A DNA stretch of 64,000 nt from Candidatus Epilinea brevis (GCA_016710785.1 JADJUE010000004.1:248001-312000), one strand, 5' to 3'. Counted from the first letter of the stretch, positions 43,539-52,415 are shown. Numbers and translations: made by a program. The notes: generated from the letters alone by a model not told the origin.

Positions 43539-45068
43539 ATGGAAGCCCTCTATGCCATCATCGCATTGGTGGTGGGAGCGGGCGGCGGTTGGTGGTACGG
43601 TGCCAGGCGTACTTCTGTGCGCCTGGCGGTTGATCAGGAAGCGGCGGAGCTTTCCAGAGCAAACATCATCGCCGATGCCGAGACGAAGAGCCGCGAGATT
43701 CTCTTGCAGGCCAAGGATCAGGCCATCAGGATCCGCGACGAGGCGGAACAGGAAGGCAAGCGCGGTCGCAAGGAAGTCGAACAGGCCCAGGAGCAGCTCA
43801 ACCGCCGTCGGGAGAAGCTGGATGACCGCCTGGAGCAGACCGAGAACCGCGCCCGCAAGATCGAACAGCGTGAAAAGCAGATCGACACCCTGGAGCGGGA
43901 AGCGCAGGAACTCAAGGCCGTCCAGCAGACAGAGTTGGAGCGCGTGGCCGGCATGAGCCGCGCCGAAGCGCGCAGCGAACTGCTGGACAAGGTGGCCTTG
44001 GAGGCCCGCAACGACTCGGCTCGCATCATCCGCGAGATCGAGCAGTCGGCACGCGCCGAAGGCGAGGGCCGTGCGCGCGAGATCGTCATCACCTGCATCC
44101 AGCGCCTGGCCACGGACGTGGTGGCGGATGTGGTGGTCTCGAGCATCGAACTGCCGTCCGACGACATGAAGGGTCGCATCATCGGCCGCCAGGGACGCAA
44201 CATCCGCGCCTTCGAGCAGGCGACCGGCGTGGACGTGATCGTCGACGATACACCCGAGACGATCGTCATCAGCTGCTTCGATCCGGTGCGACGCGAGGTC
44301 GCCCGCCGTACGATGCTGCAGCTCATCGCCGACGGGCGCATCCACCCCGGGCGCGTGGAGCAGGTGCTCAAGAAGATGCGCGAAGAGGTCGAGCGGACGA
44401 TGCGCGAGACCGGCGAGGAAGCGGCCTATCGGGCCGATGTCCGCGGCCTGCATCCGGAGATCCTCAAGCTCATGGGGCGGATGATGTTCCGCACCAGCTA
44501 TGGGCAGAATGTCCTGAACCATTCGGTCGAGACGGCCCAGATCGCGGCGCTGCTGGCCGCGGAGGTGGGGGCCGACATCGAACTGGCGCGCATGGGTGGC
44601 TTCCTGCACGACATCGGCAAGGCCATGACCCACGAGGTGGATGGGCCGCATGCCCTGATCGGCGCCGACATCCTGCAGCGCTACAGCATCCCGGCCCTGG
44701 TGGTGAACGCCGTGGCCTCGCATCACCACGAGGTGGAGCAGGATACCCTGGAGGCCGTCCTGGTGGAGACGGCGGACGCCATCAGCGGCGCCCGGCCCGG
44801 TGCCCGGCGCGAATCGCTGGAGCTGTACATCAAGCGTATCAAGGCCTTGGAGACCATCGCCGAGGGCTTCGCCGGCGTGGAGGAATCCTTCGCCATCCAA
44901 GCCGGCCGCGAGGTGCGCATCATCGTCAGGCCGGAGCAGGTAGACGACCTGGGCGCCCTGCGTCTGTCCCAGGACATCGCCAAGAAGATCGAGGAGACGC
45001 TTGAGTATCCCGGTCAGGTCAAGGTGACGGTCATCCGCGAGACCCGCGCGGTCGAGTACGCTCGCTGA
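43539..45068 (+). CDS. rny: Ribonuclease Y
   Basis: A 509-residue membrane-anchored endoribonuclease that starts mRNA decay in many Gram-positive-type bacteria. In order: N-terminal membrane helix (about 4-22), long coiled coil (about 25-160, charged heptads such as RRREKLDDRLEQTENRARKI), KH domain with GRIIGRQGRNIRAFE, and HD domain with LHDIGKAMTHEVDGPHA and ASHHHEVEQ for metal binding. Length is typical. Monocistronic, convergent with menF across a bidirectional terminator. Confidence 0.96.
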   Translation: MEALYAIIALVVGAGGGWWYGARRTSVRLAVDQEAAELSRANIIADAETKSREILLQAKDQAIRIRDEAEQEGKRGRKEVEQAQEQLNRRREKLDDRLEQTENRARKIEQREKQIDTLEREAQELKAVQQTELERVAGMSRAEARSELLDKVALEARNDSARIIREIEQSARAEGEGRAREIVITCIQRLATDVVADVVVSSIELPSDDMKGRIIGRQGRNIRAFEQATGVDVIVDDTPETIVISCFDPVRREVARRTMLQLIADGRIHPGRVEQVLKKMREEVERTMRETGEEAAYRADVRGLHPEILKLMGRMMFRTSYGQNVLNHSVETAQIAALLAAEVGADIELARMGGFLHDIGKAMTHEVDGPHALIGADILQRYSIPALVVNAVASHHHEVEQDTLEAVLVETADAISGARPGARRESLELYIKRIKALETIAEGFAGVEESFAIQAGREVRIIVRPEQVDDLGALRLSQDIAKKIEETLEYPGQVKVTVIRETRAVEYAR

Positions 45069-45101
45069 CCCTCAGCCTGAAGGCAGAATTCGATGGAATC
45101 C

Positions 45102-45131
45102 AACAGGCCCCGGCGATGTCCGGGGCCTGTT
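45102..45131. terminator. Bidirectional terminator between rny and menF
   Basis: Stem of 12 (AACAGGCCCCGG, 45102-45113, with 45120-45131), 6-base loop, AA/TT flanks. It serves the convergent rny and isochorismate synthase genes. Confidence 0.75.
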
Positions 45132-45159
45132 TGCTGTCCCCCACCGGCGCCGGCGGCGC

Positions 45160-46476
45160 TCAGGTCACGGTCAAGGCGCTCATCGCCGCGGTCATCTTCA
45201 CCCTGATCTCGGCCATCTCGGCTGCAGGATCCGAGCCTTCCACCAGTCCCGCGCCGGCATAGGCCGTCGCCAGGCCGCCGCGGATCAACAGCCCCCGGAT
45301 GCCGACGCTGATGTCGCCTTGACCGCGGCCGTCCAGCCAACCCACGCCGCCACCGTACCAGCCCCGGCCATCCGGCAGGGACTCGTGACGCTCGATGACC
45401 TCCAGGGCTGCCCCTCTGGGCCAACCGCCCAAGGCCGGCGTGGGATGTAGGAGGGCCACGAGATCCAGCAGCTTCATCGCCGGACGCACCGAGGCGACCA
45501 GGACCGATTGCAGATGCTGGAGGTTGGCGAGGCGGCGCAGTCGCGGCCCCGCAACCCGGGGCTGAAGGCCCATCCCCAGCAGTCCCTGCCGAATGGCCTC
45601 CACCACCAATCCATGCTCGGCACGATCCTTGACGCTGTGCAGAAGCTGCCGGCCCAGGGCCGCATCGGTGACCGGATCGGCATGCCGCGGACGTGATCCG
45701 GCCAAGGCCATGGTCTCCAGCTTGTCGCCCCGCCGAGCCACCAGGCGCTCTGGGGTAGCCCCCAGCCAGGCCAGACCCGGGGTGGGGGAGAACAGGTAGT
45801 GAAAGCTGTCAGGCTCGGCCTGCATCCGTCTTTGCAGCAATACCAGCGCATCCCAATCGCGGCCGTCCGACCGGCGAGCCAGCCGCGCCCCCGCCAGGAC
45901 TGCTTTCTGCACCAGGCCGGAGCGGATCTCGACCAGCGCCCCCGCGATGCGCCGCTCCAGGTCGTCGGGCAGCAAGGTCGAAAGGGCGGGCAAGCCCGCG
46001 TCCGGCTCACCAGACATGCCCCTTCCGACATCCAGGAGGCGCGCCGCCCCCGCGGCCGCGGCCTCGGCCGCGGCGCCCCCGCGAGCCAGGGCCCAGACCA
46101 GGGGCGGCGCATCCGATCGCCAGATGACACCCGTCTCGGGCAGCGTCAGAACCGCCGACGGAAAGCCGGGCCAGGCGGGGCCATCCCAGAATCCGAAGCC
46201 CAGGAACCATGGCAGGTCGATGGCCGCGATCTGCGCGCCCGCCACGGGCTCAATGCCCGTCGCAAGCGCCGACGCCATCCCCTCCGCCAGCCGGCGGAAG
46301 CGATCGGGGCCGACCGCCTCAACGCGGTGCGCCGCACCCCAGCCCATGACCTGGTGGATTGCGCCGTTCCCCCAGTACCAGCGCGTCGCGTCGGCACCCA
46401 AAGGCAGCGCGAGCTGCCCTGCGGCGGGTCGGGTCGCGGCGCCGGGCCGGGCCGTGGCCAGGTAGAACGGTGGCAT
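45160..46476 (-). CDS. menF: Isochorismate synthase (MenF/EntC family)
   Basis: A 438-residue chorismate-utilising enzyme. The conserved C-terminal half shows VQKAVLAGARL, WLGATPERLVARRGD, METMALAGSRPR-type loop (TMALAGSRPR), VKDRAEHGLVVEAIRQGL, LLHPTPALGGWPR and GWYGGGVGWLDGRGQGDISV, matching the Mg and chorismate site of isochorismate synthases. Menaquinone synthesis is the likely use, in line with a respiratory Chloroflexota; no siderophore genes are nearby. No other men genes are in the window. Confidence 0.88.
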   Translation of the reverse strand: MPPFYLATARPGAATRPAAGQLALPLGADATRWYWGNGAIHQVMGWGAAHRVEAVGPDRFRRLAEGMASALATGIEPVAGAQIAAIDLPWFLGFGFWDGPAWPGFPSAVLTLPETGVIWRSDAPPLVWALARGGAAAEAAAAGAARLLDVGRGMSGEPDAGLPALSTLLPDDLERRIAGALVEIRSGLVQKAVLAGARLARRSDGRDWDALVLLQRRMQAEPDSFHYLFSPTPGLAWLGATPERLVARRGDKLETMALAGSRPRHADPVTDAALGRQLLHSVKDRAEHGLVVEAIRQGLLGMGLQPRVAGPRLRRLANLQHLQSVLVASVRPAMKLLDLVALLHPTPALGGWPRGAALEVIERHESLPDGRGWYGGGVGWLDGRGQGDISVGIRGLLIRGGLATAYAGAGLVEGSDPAAEMAEIRVKMTAAMSALTVT

Positions 46477-46578
46477 GGCCGTGATTGTACGCCGCGGCGA
46501 TCAGCCGCGCGGCGCACAGAGCCGTGGAATGTCCCGACGATCGGACGGCTTGGTCGGCGGTCTGTGCCCTGGCGGTCC

Positions 46579-46607
46579 TTGCCGGCCGCTGTTGCCCCTG
46601 GTAGACT
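46579..46607 (+). promoter_or_regulatory. Promoter of the cohesin-like gene
   Basis: TTGCCG (46579-46584), a 17-base spacer and TAGACT (46602-46607), about 35 bases before the ATG at 46643. Confidence 0.5.
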
Positions 46608-46642
46608 CTCGGCCCCGCAGCCCATCCCCAAGGTGTTCGCCG

Positions 46643-47425
46643 ATGCTCACGTCGCCAACCCGTCCGGCGCCCTGGCGCCGGATCGTCCGCATCGCCGCAT
46701 TCAGCGCTCTGTCCTTGTCCGGCACTCACCATGCCGGCGCGGCCGGTCAGGCCTTGTTCGCCCAGTCCGAAATCTACCTGACCACGGATCCGCAACCGGT
46801 CTCCATCCTGGTTCAGGACGTCGGCGCCATGCGCGGGTTCGAACTGTCATTGGCCTATGACGGCGAAGTCGTGACCGTCACGGCCGTGGGCAACGGCAGC
46901 CTGATCAGCGCGGTGCGGCCCGAGGCGCAGCTCACCGTGGTCGCGGCCGAACCGGGGGCATTGACCGTCAGGCTTGCGCTGGAAGAGGCTGTGGACGCCA
47001 CGCCGGCGACCGACGGATCGGCGGCCGCTCCCGCTCTCCTCCCCCAAGGCAGCGGGGAACTGGTCAAGCTCACCCTCGCGCCCTTGAAACAGACCGACGA
47101 ACCGATCGCGCTGACGGTCACCGACCTCCGCATCCTGGGCGCCGCTGATGCCGGCGACGAGACGTTCAGCTGCCCCCCGGCGCAGATCACCGTGGCGCAG
47201 GACCCCAGCGATGCGCAGCGTGCGGCCTTTCTGGAACAGGCCACCGCCTTGCGGCCGACCGGGTCGCTCAAGGGTCTCTTGACCGGCTCGTGGCTGCCCG
47301 GCATTCCGGACGGGCCTTCGCCCAACCTGGCCTGGATGGGTCTCGCCCTTCTCGGTCTGGCCGTGGCCGGACTGGCCTGGGCTCTCGGCCGGCGACCGCC
47401 GTCGTCGCCGACCGGCGATGGGTGA
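46643..47425 (+). CDS. Membrane-anchored cohesin-like domain protein
   Basis: A 260-residue protein: signal peptide (about 1-34), one cohesin-like beta domain (about 42-186), a linker, one C-terminal membrane helix (about 229-248) and a basic tail (GRRPPSSPTGDG). The domain shows the cohesin-fold pattern: VSILVQDVGAMRGFELSLAY, then DGEVVTVTAVGNGSLI, LTVRLALEEA, GSGELVKLTLAPL and a closing ITVAQ strand. Cohesins bind dockerins; the next gene carries a dockerin-like repeat. The ATG at 46643 has AAGGTG 7 bases upstream. The domain call is from strand pattern, not a search, and related carbohydrate-binding or surface folds remain possible. Confidence 0.65.
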   Translation: MLTSPTRPAPWRRIVRIAAFSALSLSGTHHAGAAGQALFAQSEIYLTTDPQPVSILVQDVGAMRGFELSLAYDGEVVTVTAVGNGSLISAVRPEAQLTVVAAEPGALTVRLALEEAVDATPATDGSAAAPALLPQGSGELVKLTLAPLKQTDEPIALTVTDLRILGAADAGDETFSCPPAQITVAQDPSDAQRAAFLEQATALRPTGSLKGLLTGSWLPGIPDGPSPNLAWMGLALLGLAVAGLAWALGRRPPSSPTGDG

Positions 47426-47505
47426 GCGCCGGCCTCGCCGCAACCACCCGGTCGTCGGTCGCAGCGACGGACGCGAGCACCCGTGCTTCGCAAGCCCCAC
47501 TGTGT

Positions 47506-47511
47506 TATACT
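47506..47511 (+). promoter_or_regulatory. Candidate -10 element of the CAP-dockerin gene
   Basis: TATACT inside TGTTATACTTGG, 65 bases before the ATG at 47576. No strong -35 is seen at normal spacing. Confidence 0.35.
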
Positions 47512-47575
47512 TGGCAATGACGGTTTGCCATCATGGCATCTTCACGACATCGGGTATGTGGCTAGGAGGATCCTC

Positions 47576-48304
47576 ATGAGCATGGTTCGATCAAGTCGGC
47601 GTGGCGCAGTGGTGCTGGCGATTGCCTCGGCGGTCCTGCTGGCCTTGCCGGTGGCCATCGCCTTGGCCTCATGGCCGGGCGAGCGCATCCTGCCCCAGGA
47701 GCAGGCCGTGGTGGACATGGTCAACGAAGAGCGGGCCAAGGTCGGTCGCCAGCCCCTGTTGGTCAACTACCAGCTCCAGGTCGCGGCCTGGATGCACAAT
47801 GAGCACATGGTCAAGACCGGCTGCTTCTCGCACGGCGACTGCGGCGACGGCGGCCCCTCGGACCGGGTGAAGAAGAGCGGCTACAAGGGCGGAATGGTCG
47901 GCGAGAACATCGCCAAGGGCTACCGCACGCCCGCCGAGGTGATGGACGGCTGGATGCACAGCACGGGTCACCGCGCCAACATCCTCAACGCCAACTACAT
48001 CGACATCGGCGTGGCCTACAACCCCAGCGGTCCCACCTGGACCCAGGTCTTCGCCGTACCCGACCCCAATGTGCCCACGGTCACGCCGCCGACCGATCCG
48101 CTGACCATCCCCTGTGACCTGCCCGACTTCAACGGCGACCGCACGGTGACCGACGCGGACGTGGACATGACCGCCGGCCAGCTGATGCTGACCGCCACGG
48201 ATCCGGCCTGGAACGCCAAGTACGATCTGGTCAAGGACCAGATGATCAACGTCTACGATGTCTATGCCGTGGCGATGAAGGTCGGTCAGTCCTGCCCGAA
48301 GTGA
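47576..48304 (+). CDS. Secreted CAP (SCP/PR-1-like) protein with C-terminal dockerin-like repeat
   Basis: A 242-residue exported protein. Signal peptide about 10-31. The CAP domain (about 43-161) has the family motifs HNEHMVKTGCFSHGDCG, GENIAKGY and GWMHSTGHRANIL. Residues 184-238 form two EF-hand-like calcium loops: DFNGDRTVTDAD (D184, N186, D188, D195) and DLVKDQMINVYD (D217, D221, D228), spaced as in type I dockerins and closed by Cys180/Cys240. The second loop lacks the usual Asn at position 3. CAP proteins act outside the cell, in roles ranging from protease to lipid binding. The dockerin-like end suggests docking to the cohesin-like protein just upstream. AGGAGG lies 7 bases before the ATG. 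Confidence 0.85.
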   Translation: MSMVRSSRRGAVVLAIASAVLLALPVAIALASWPGERILPQEQAVVDMVNEERAKVGRQPLLVNYQLQVAAWMHNEHMVKTGCFSHGDCGDGGPSDRVKKSGYKGGMVGENIAKGYRTPAEVMDGWMHSTGHRANILNANYIDIGVAYNPSGPTWTQVFAVPDPNVPTVTPPTDPLTIPCDLPDFNGDRTVTDADVDMTAGQLMLTATDPAWNAKYDLVKDQMINVYDVYAVAMKVGQSCPK

Positions 48305-48306
48305 AC

Positions 48307-48331
48307 GCTTGCCGGCTGATGGCCGGCAAGC
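48307..48331. other. Hairpin directly after the CAP-dockerin gene
   Basis: A 10-base stem (GCTTGCCGGC, 48307-48316, with 48322-48331) and 5-base loop immediately after the stop codon, without a T tract. It precedes a stronger terminator. Confidence 0.45.
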
Positions 48332-48394
48332 TGTGATCGGCATGCCGTGATCGGCAGACGTGACAGCCGTTTCAGAAGACCAGCATCCACAAGA

Positions 48395-48430
48395 AGACGG
48401 GGAGCGCGATCGCGCTCCCCGTCTCTTTTT
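48395..48430 (+). terminator. Intrinsic terminator after the CAP-dockerin gene
   Basis: A 30-base perfect palindrome (48395-48424, centred on GCGATCGC) followed by CTTTTT. This is the most canonical Rho-independent terminator in the window. Confidence 0.85.
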
Positions 48431-48565
48431 GTCGTCGCCCGGCCGCCTCCGCATCCGGGCGGCCGACTTGGCCGTGACAGATGCAGGTGGACATCGTTAT
48501 CTGCAGCGCCTGAACTGCAGGCAACCACACCATTTGTTTCTGGGGATCGACGCTAGGAGCCGGCC

Positions 48566-51500
48566 ATGTCGGAATCAACACGACGTTTGCGACTGTTCGC
48601 CCCCCTTCTGCTCGCGGTCGCGGTGCTGGGGATGCTGTGGGGCGGCCATGCCGCCCGCAAGGCCAACGGGCAGATCAACCCCAAGGCCTGGAATGCCCTG
48701 CCATCGGATTCCGCCGGCGAATGCGGCGGCGAAGCAGGACGCGACGGCACAGAATCCGCATGGACGGCGACCAACGGCTACCTCCACCTGCGACTCTGCA
48801 TGGCCGGGACGCCCGGTTGGTCCAAGGACCAGTCGCCTGATTGGAGTGCGGCGCGCTACAAGTGGTGGCTGCAGGTAGGCAACCAGAGCTTCATGCTGCT
48901 GTTGGAAGACGCCGCCGTGAGCGGCGACTCACAGGCCGGCGGCCTGCTGTCCGACGGCGCCGGCGACCTCACCTTGATCCCCGATCTCAACGGCAACGGC
49001 CGCTTTGATGACGACTGGGGATCGGCGGCCGGCACTCCGGCACCGTACCTGTTCAACGGTCAGGGACATCCCCTGTGGCGCCGCGCCTGGTCGACCACGG
49101 CCGGCAGCACGCAGATGGCCACGGTGGGCAGCACCCGTGACATCGGCTTCAGCTTGGGCCAGGCCGCCTGCGGTCCCACGGTGGAGGTCTACATCAATCT
49201 GGCCCTGCTTGGACCTAGCGCCGTGCCTTGCGTTCGCTGGGCCACCGACCCCGAGTCACCCAACCTGGACACGGCCTCCGGCTGTGACACCGGTCCGCGT
49301 ATGGTCTGCCTGAACGCGGTGGTCGACGACAAGACCGCCGTCCCGCCGACCGAGACCCCCTTCCTGCCGACGCAGCCGCCGTTCCCGGCAACGCTGACGC
49401 CGGTGCCGCCCTCGCTCACGCCCGTGCCGCCTTCGGCCACGGCGGTCCCGCCGACGGCCACCTCCGTGCCGCCTTCCGCGACCGCGGTTCCGGGCACTGC
49501 GGTTCCAGGCACCGCGACGGACCAGCCGCCCGCGCCGACCACGGCGCCTTCAGCCACTTCCGTCGCTGTGCTCCCCAGTGCCACCCCGCCGCCGGGCATC
49601 GCGTCGCCCACGCCGACGCCGCCGCCGCTGCCGGCCACCGCCACGTCGGTCTTCCCCACGCCGGTCGCCACGCAGACCAGGACGACCAACCTGACGCCGG
49701 TTCCGCCGCCCTGGCTGACCGGCACCCCCATCCCGCAACCCACCAACATCTGGCCCTCACCGACGCCCGAAGGCGGCAACGTGGGCCTGGGCGACCTCAA
49801 CAGCTGCGCGCTGGAGGTCGACAGCGTAGGCCAGAACCCGCGCCCCTTCCCGGTGGCGGTGACGGCCTATGCCCAGCAGGTGAACATCTCCGGGCAGCCG
49901 GTCGCCGGGCAGGTGTACATGGCGACCAACCCAGCCAACGGAAGCTGCGCCTATTTCGCCGGCCTGCCTTCGGGTACCTACCGCACCTGGTTCGCTGGCG
50001 TGCCCTCCAACTACACCCTGTACCCGGGTTCGCCGCAGAGCCAGTACGTGCAGGTGCTCCCCTATCCGGCGCCCTGCGCGCAGTCGGCCTTCCGCTACAC
50101 CCTCTGCGGCTACTGCCCCAACCCCACCGCGGTGGTTCCAGCGCCCTGTCCGCCGGGCTGCCCGCCCGGGGGCCAACCCACGGCCTGCCCGCCGGGCTTC
50201 CCTTGCCCGCCTTCGGGCCAACCCACGGCCTGCCCGCCCGGCTTCCCCTGCCCGCCCACGGGCCTGCCGACGGCCTGGCCGCATAGCCCGCAGCGCCCCT
50301 CATTCGGCTGCCATTCCCTGCTCCCCATCCTAAACTTCCTGGCCAACGACGCGGTATGCTCCAGCTGGGTCGAGGTACAGAACACCGGCGACCATCCGGC
50401 CAAGGCCATCATGCTGGTCTGGGGCGCGCCGGGCTTCTGCCCGCCGCAATGCACCGGACCACTCAAGGTGGAATGCTCCGGACTCCTGATCCCCGGCTCG
50501 GCCTGGAACTTCCTCGGCGCGCAGATCCCCACGGGCGCCAAGAGCGGTGCCATCGTCTCGGCCGGAACGGATTACGTCGGCGCCCATGGCGAGGACATCT
50601 TCGCCGACGCCCTCTGCGAATCGCTCTTCCAGTACGTGGTGGGCGACTGCAACGAGTTCCGGCGCTTCTGGAAGGCCTACACGGAATTCGGCAATTGGCG
50701 CGGCTTCGACTTCGGCAGCCGGCCCTGCCAGCCGATGGCCGCCGAGGTCTTGCGCCAATGCCCGGGCGACCTGCGCCCGGAGGTCAACGTGGTGTCGAGC
50801 TACGCGGGCATCGCCGGCGAGTTCCTGGGCGCCTACGATCCCGTCTATGGCGGCTTCGCCTTCTATGCCCCCAGCCTGTATGCGGCTTCCGGCGGCTACA
50901 ACAGCATCCTCTATATCCAGAACGGCGGGCTGGAATGCACCAGCCTCGAGATCTGGTTCAAGGGCCGCGACGACTGCCTCCGCCCGCGTATCTGCGACGT
51001 GAGCACGCTCTCGCCGGGCGAGACCTTCCAGTTCGACGCCTCCAGCTGCATGCCGGCGGGCTGGGTGGGCGACGCCTGGATCCGCTCCACGCAGCCGTTG
51101 GGCGTCGCCGTGGACCATATCGGCAACGACGTCCTGATGACCTACACCGGGCTGCCGGCCGAGTTGAACTATGTCTTCCACGGTGTGAAGTACTTCACGA
51201 CCGGCTCGGCCGTGGCCTACGGTCCGCTGATCTACTCTGAGTACCAGGGCTGGGACACGGCGGTCATCGTCCAGAACCTGTCGCGCACGCAGGCGGCCAA
51301 GGTCAAGGTCTACTTCCTGGACCGCTCGGGTGACGTCATCACCACGGTGGTCGACTGGGTCTGCCCGCAGGGCTCGCAGCAGTTCTTGTTGCCGGTCATC
51401 GCCAACCTTCCGGGCAACTGGGTAGGTTCGGTGCGGGTGGAGAGCCAGGACTGGTTCGCACCCGGCTCGCCGGCGGTGGACGCCCCCTACATCTTCGCCA

Positions 51501-52159
51501 TCGCCGAGATGGTCAAGTACGGCGACGTGCAGCGCACCTCGCCGCAAGAGGCCATGGCCTACGAGTTCTTCCCCGAGCAGATGGCCTATGACTGGCAGGT
51601 GGGCTCCGGCTGCGGCGGTCTGTGCTCGGGCATCGGGCGCATCGGCATCCCCAGCTTCCACAAGGACCAGGCGGGCTCCGGTATCACCTCGGAAGTGGCC
51701 ATCGCCAACATTGTGGCCAAGCCGGGCTTCACCGACTTCGCGGTCTTCATCTTCGACCAGAACGGCCTCTTGGACTTCGTCTGCGAGAAGCTGCACGATC
51801 GCCAGGTGGAGTACATCGACCTGAACAGCTGGGGCTTCATCAACCCGGGCTTCAAGGGTTCGGCGCTCATCTCGGCCACGTTCTGGGAGCATGAGGTCTT
51901 CGCCCCCAACGGCGGCTTCGTCCGCAACGTGGTGGGCCTGGCCGCGGTGAAGGTGGAGCGCGCCGGCACGACCTTGGGGCTGGACATCCCCGGCGACGAG
52001 TCGGCCGCCAACTGGGGCTTCCCGCTGCCGGGCGCGCTGCCCTTCCTGGGCCCGCGCGCGCCGCAATGCCCCGGCCAGCCGGGTACGGAGCCGGGCAACG
52101 GCGGCGGTGGTGGCGGCCCGGGGCCGATCCCGACGCCGCCGGGTCCGCCGATTCCCTGA
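48566..52159 (+). CDS. Giant secreted protein with the shared C-terminal module (paralogue of the 702-8493 product)
   Basis: A 1197-residue protein. Signal peptide (about 7-30), an N-terminal domain of about 230 residues with an acidic, possibly calcium-binding DLNGNGRFDDDWG, then a long Pro/Thr/Ala linker (about 252-410), a small beta domain (about 413-515), and two 15-residue Cys/Pro/Gly repeats (PTACPPGFPCPP). From about residue 579 (FGCHSLLPILNF) to 1155 runs a module strongly alike to residues 1825-2411 of the other giant protein; shared runs include GPLIYSEYQGWDT, KVKVYFLDRSGDVITT and NIVAKPGFTDFA. A short Gly/Pro tail ends it. AGGAG lies 7 bases before the ATG. It has no recognised catalytic site; a surface or extracellular matrix role is inferred. 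It stands alone between terminators. Confidence 0.8.
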   Translation: MSESTRRLRLFAPLLLAVAVLGMLWGGHAARKANGQINPKAWNALPSDSAGECGGEAGRDGTESAWTATNGYLHLRLCMAGTPGWSKDQSPDWSAARYKWWLQVGNQSFMLLLEDAAVSGDSQAGGLLSDGAGDLTLIPDLNGNGRFDDDWGSAAGTPAPYLFNGQGHPLWRRAWSTTAGSTQMATVGSTRDIGFSLGQAACGPTVEVYINLALLGPSAVPCVRWATDPESPNLDTASGCDTGPRMVCLNAVVDDKTAVPPTETPFLPTQPPFPATLTPVPPSLTPVPPSATAVPPTATSVPPSATAVPGTAVPGTATDQPPAPTTAPSATSVAVLPSATPPPGIASPTPTPPPLPATATSVFPTPVATQTRTTNLTPVPPPWLTGTPIPQPTNIWPSPTPEGGNVGLGDLNSCALEVDSVGQNPRPFPVAVTAYAQQVNISGQPVAGQVYMATNPANGSCAYFAGLPSGTYRTWFAGVPSNYTLYPGSPQSQYVQVLPYPAPCAQSAFRYTLCGYCPNPTAVVPAPCPPGCPPGGQPTACPPGFPCPPSGQPTACPPGFPCPPTGLPTAWPHSPQRPSFGCHSLLPILNFLANDAVCSSWVEVQNTGDHPAKAIMLVWGAPGFCPPQCTGPLKVECSGLLIPGSAWNFLGAQIPTGAKSGAIVSAGTDYVGAHGEDIFADALCESLFQYVVGDCNEFRRFWKAYTEFGNWRGFDFGSRPCQPMAAEVLRQCPGDLRPEVNVVSSYAGIAGEFLGAYDPVYGGFAFYAPSLYAASGGYNSILYIQNGGLECTSLEIWFKGRDDCLRPRICDVSTLSPGETFQFDASSCMPAGWVGDAWIRSTQPLGVAVDHIGNDVLMTYTGLPAELNYVFHGVKYFTTGSAVAYGPLIYSEYQGWDTAVIVQNLSRTQAAKVKVYFLDRSGDVITTVVDWVCPQGSQQFLLPVIANLPGNWVGSVRVESQDWFAPGSPAVDAPYIFAIAEMVKYGDVQRTSPQEAMAYEFFPEQMAYDWQVGSGCGGLCSGIGRIGIPSFHKDQAGSGITSEVAIANIVAKPGFTDFAVFIFDQNGLLDFVCEKLHDRQVEYIDLNSWGFINPGFKGSALISATFWEHEVFAPNGGFVRNVVGLAAVKVERAGTTLGLDIPGDESAANWGFPLPGALPFLGPRAPQCPGQPGTEPGNGGGGGGPGPIPTPPGPPIP
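50171..50278 (+). repeat. 45-base tandem repeat inside the giant gene
   Basis: Two near-identical 45-base units (50171-50215, 50216-50260) plus a partial third encode GQPTACPPGFPCPPS/T. They form a Cys-Pro-Gly-rich hinge between the linker and the shared module. Confidence 0.8.
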
Positions 52160-52218
52160 TAGCGGGGACGGTGGTCCGGAGCGAAGGCTCCCGGGATTCC
52201 ACCAAGAGACCTTAGAAG

Positions 52219-52247
52219 ACAGGCGCGGCCCGTGGGGCCGCGCCTGT
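52219..52247. terminator. Terminator after the second giant gene
   Basis: Stem of 13 (52219-52231 with 52235-52247, core AGGCGCGGCCC), 3-base loop, ending in GTTTC. It separates the giant gene from the Rieske operon. Confidence 0.7.
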
Positions 52248-52315
52248 TTCGTTGCCCCGCCGCGTGTGCGGGCCGCGGCCGCCGCCCAAGGCCCCATCCG
52301 CCGTCGGCGGCGCGC

Positions 52316-52343
52316 TGGACAAGCGCCGCATCTTGTTTACAAT
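52316..52343 (+). promoter_or_regulatory. Promoter of the Rieske/cytochrome b operon
   Basis: TGGACA (52316-52321), a 16-base spacer and TACAAT (52338-52343), about 70 bases before the Rieske ATG. Confidence 0.5.
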
Positions 52344-52415
52344 GCTGGTCAATGTTGGCGACAAGGCTTGTCGTGTCCGTCGCCGCCGTGGTGACTTCCG
52401 CTGGAGGCCGCGAGC

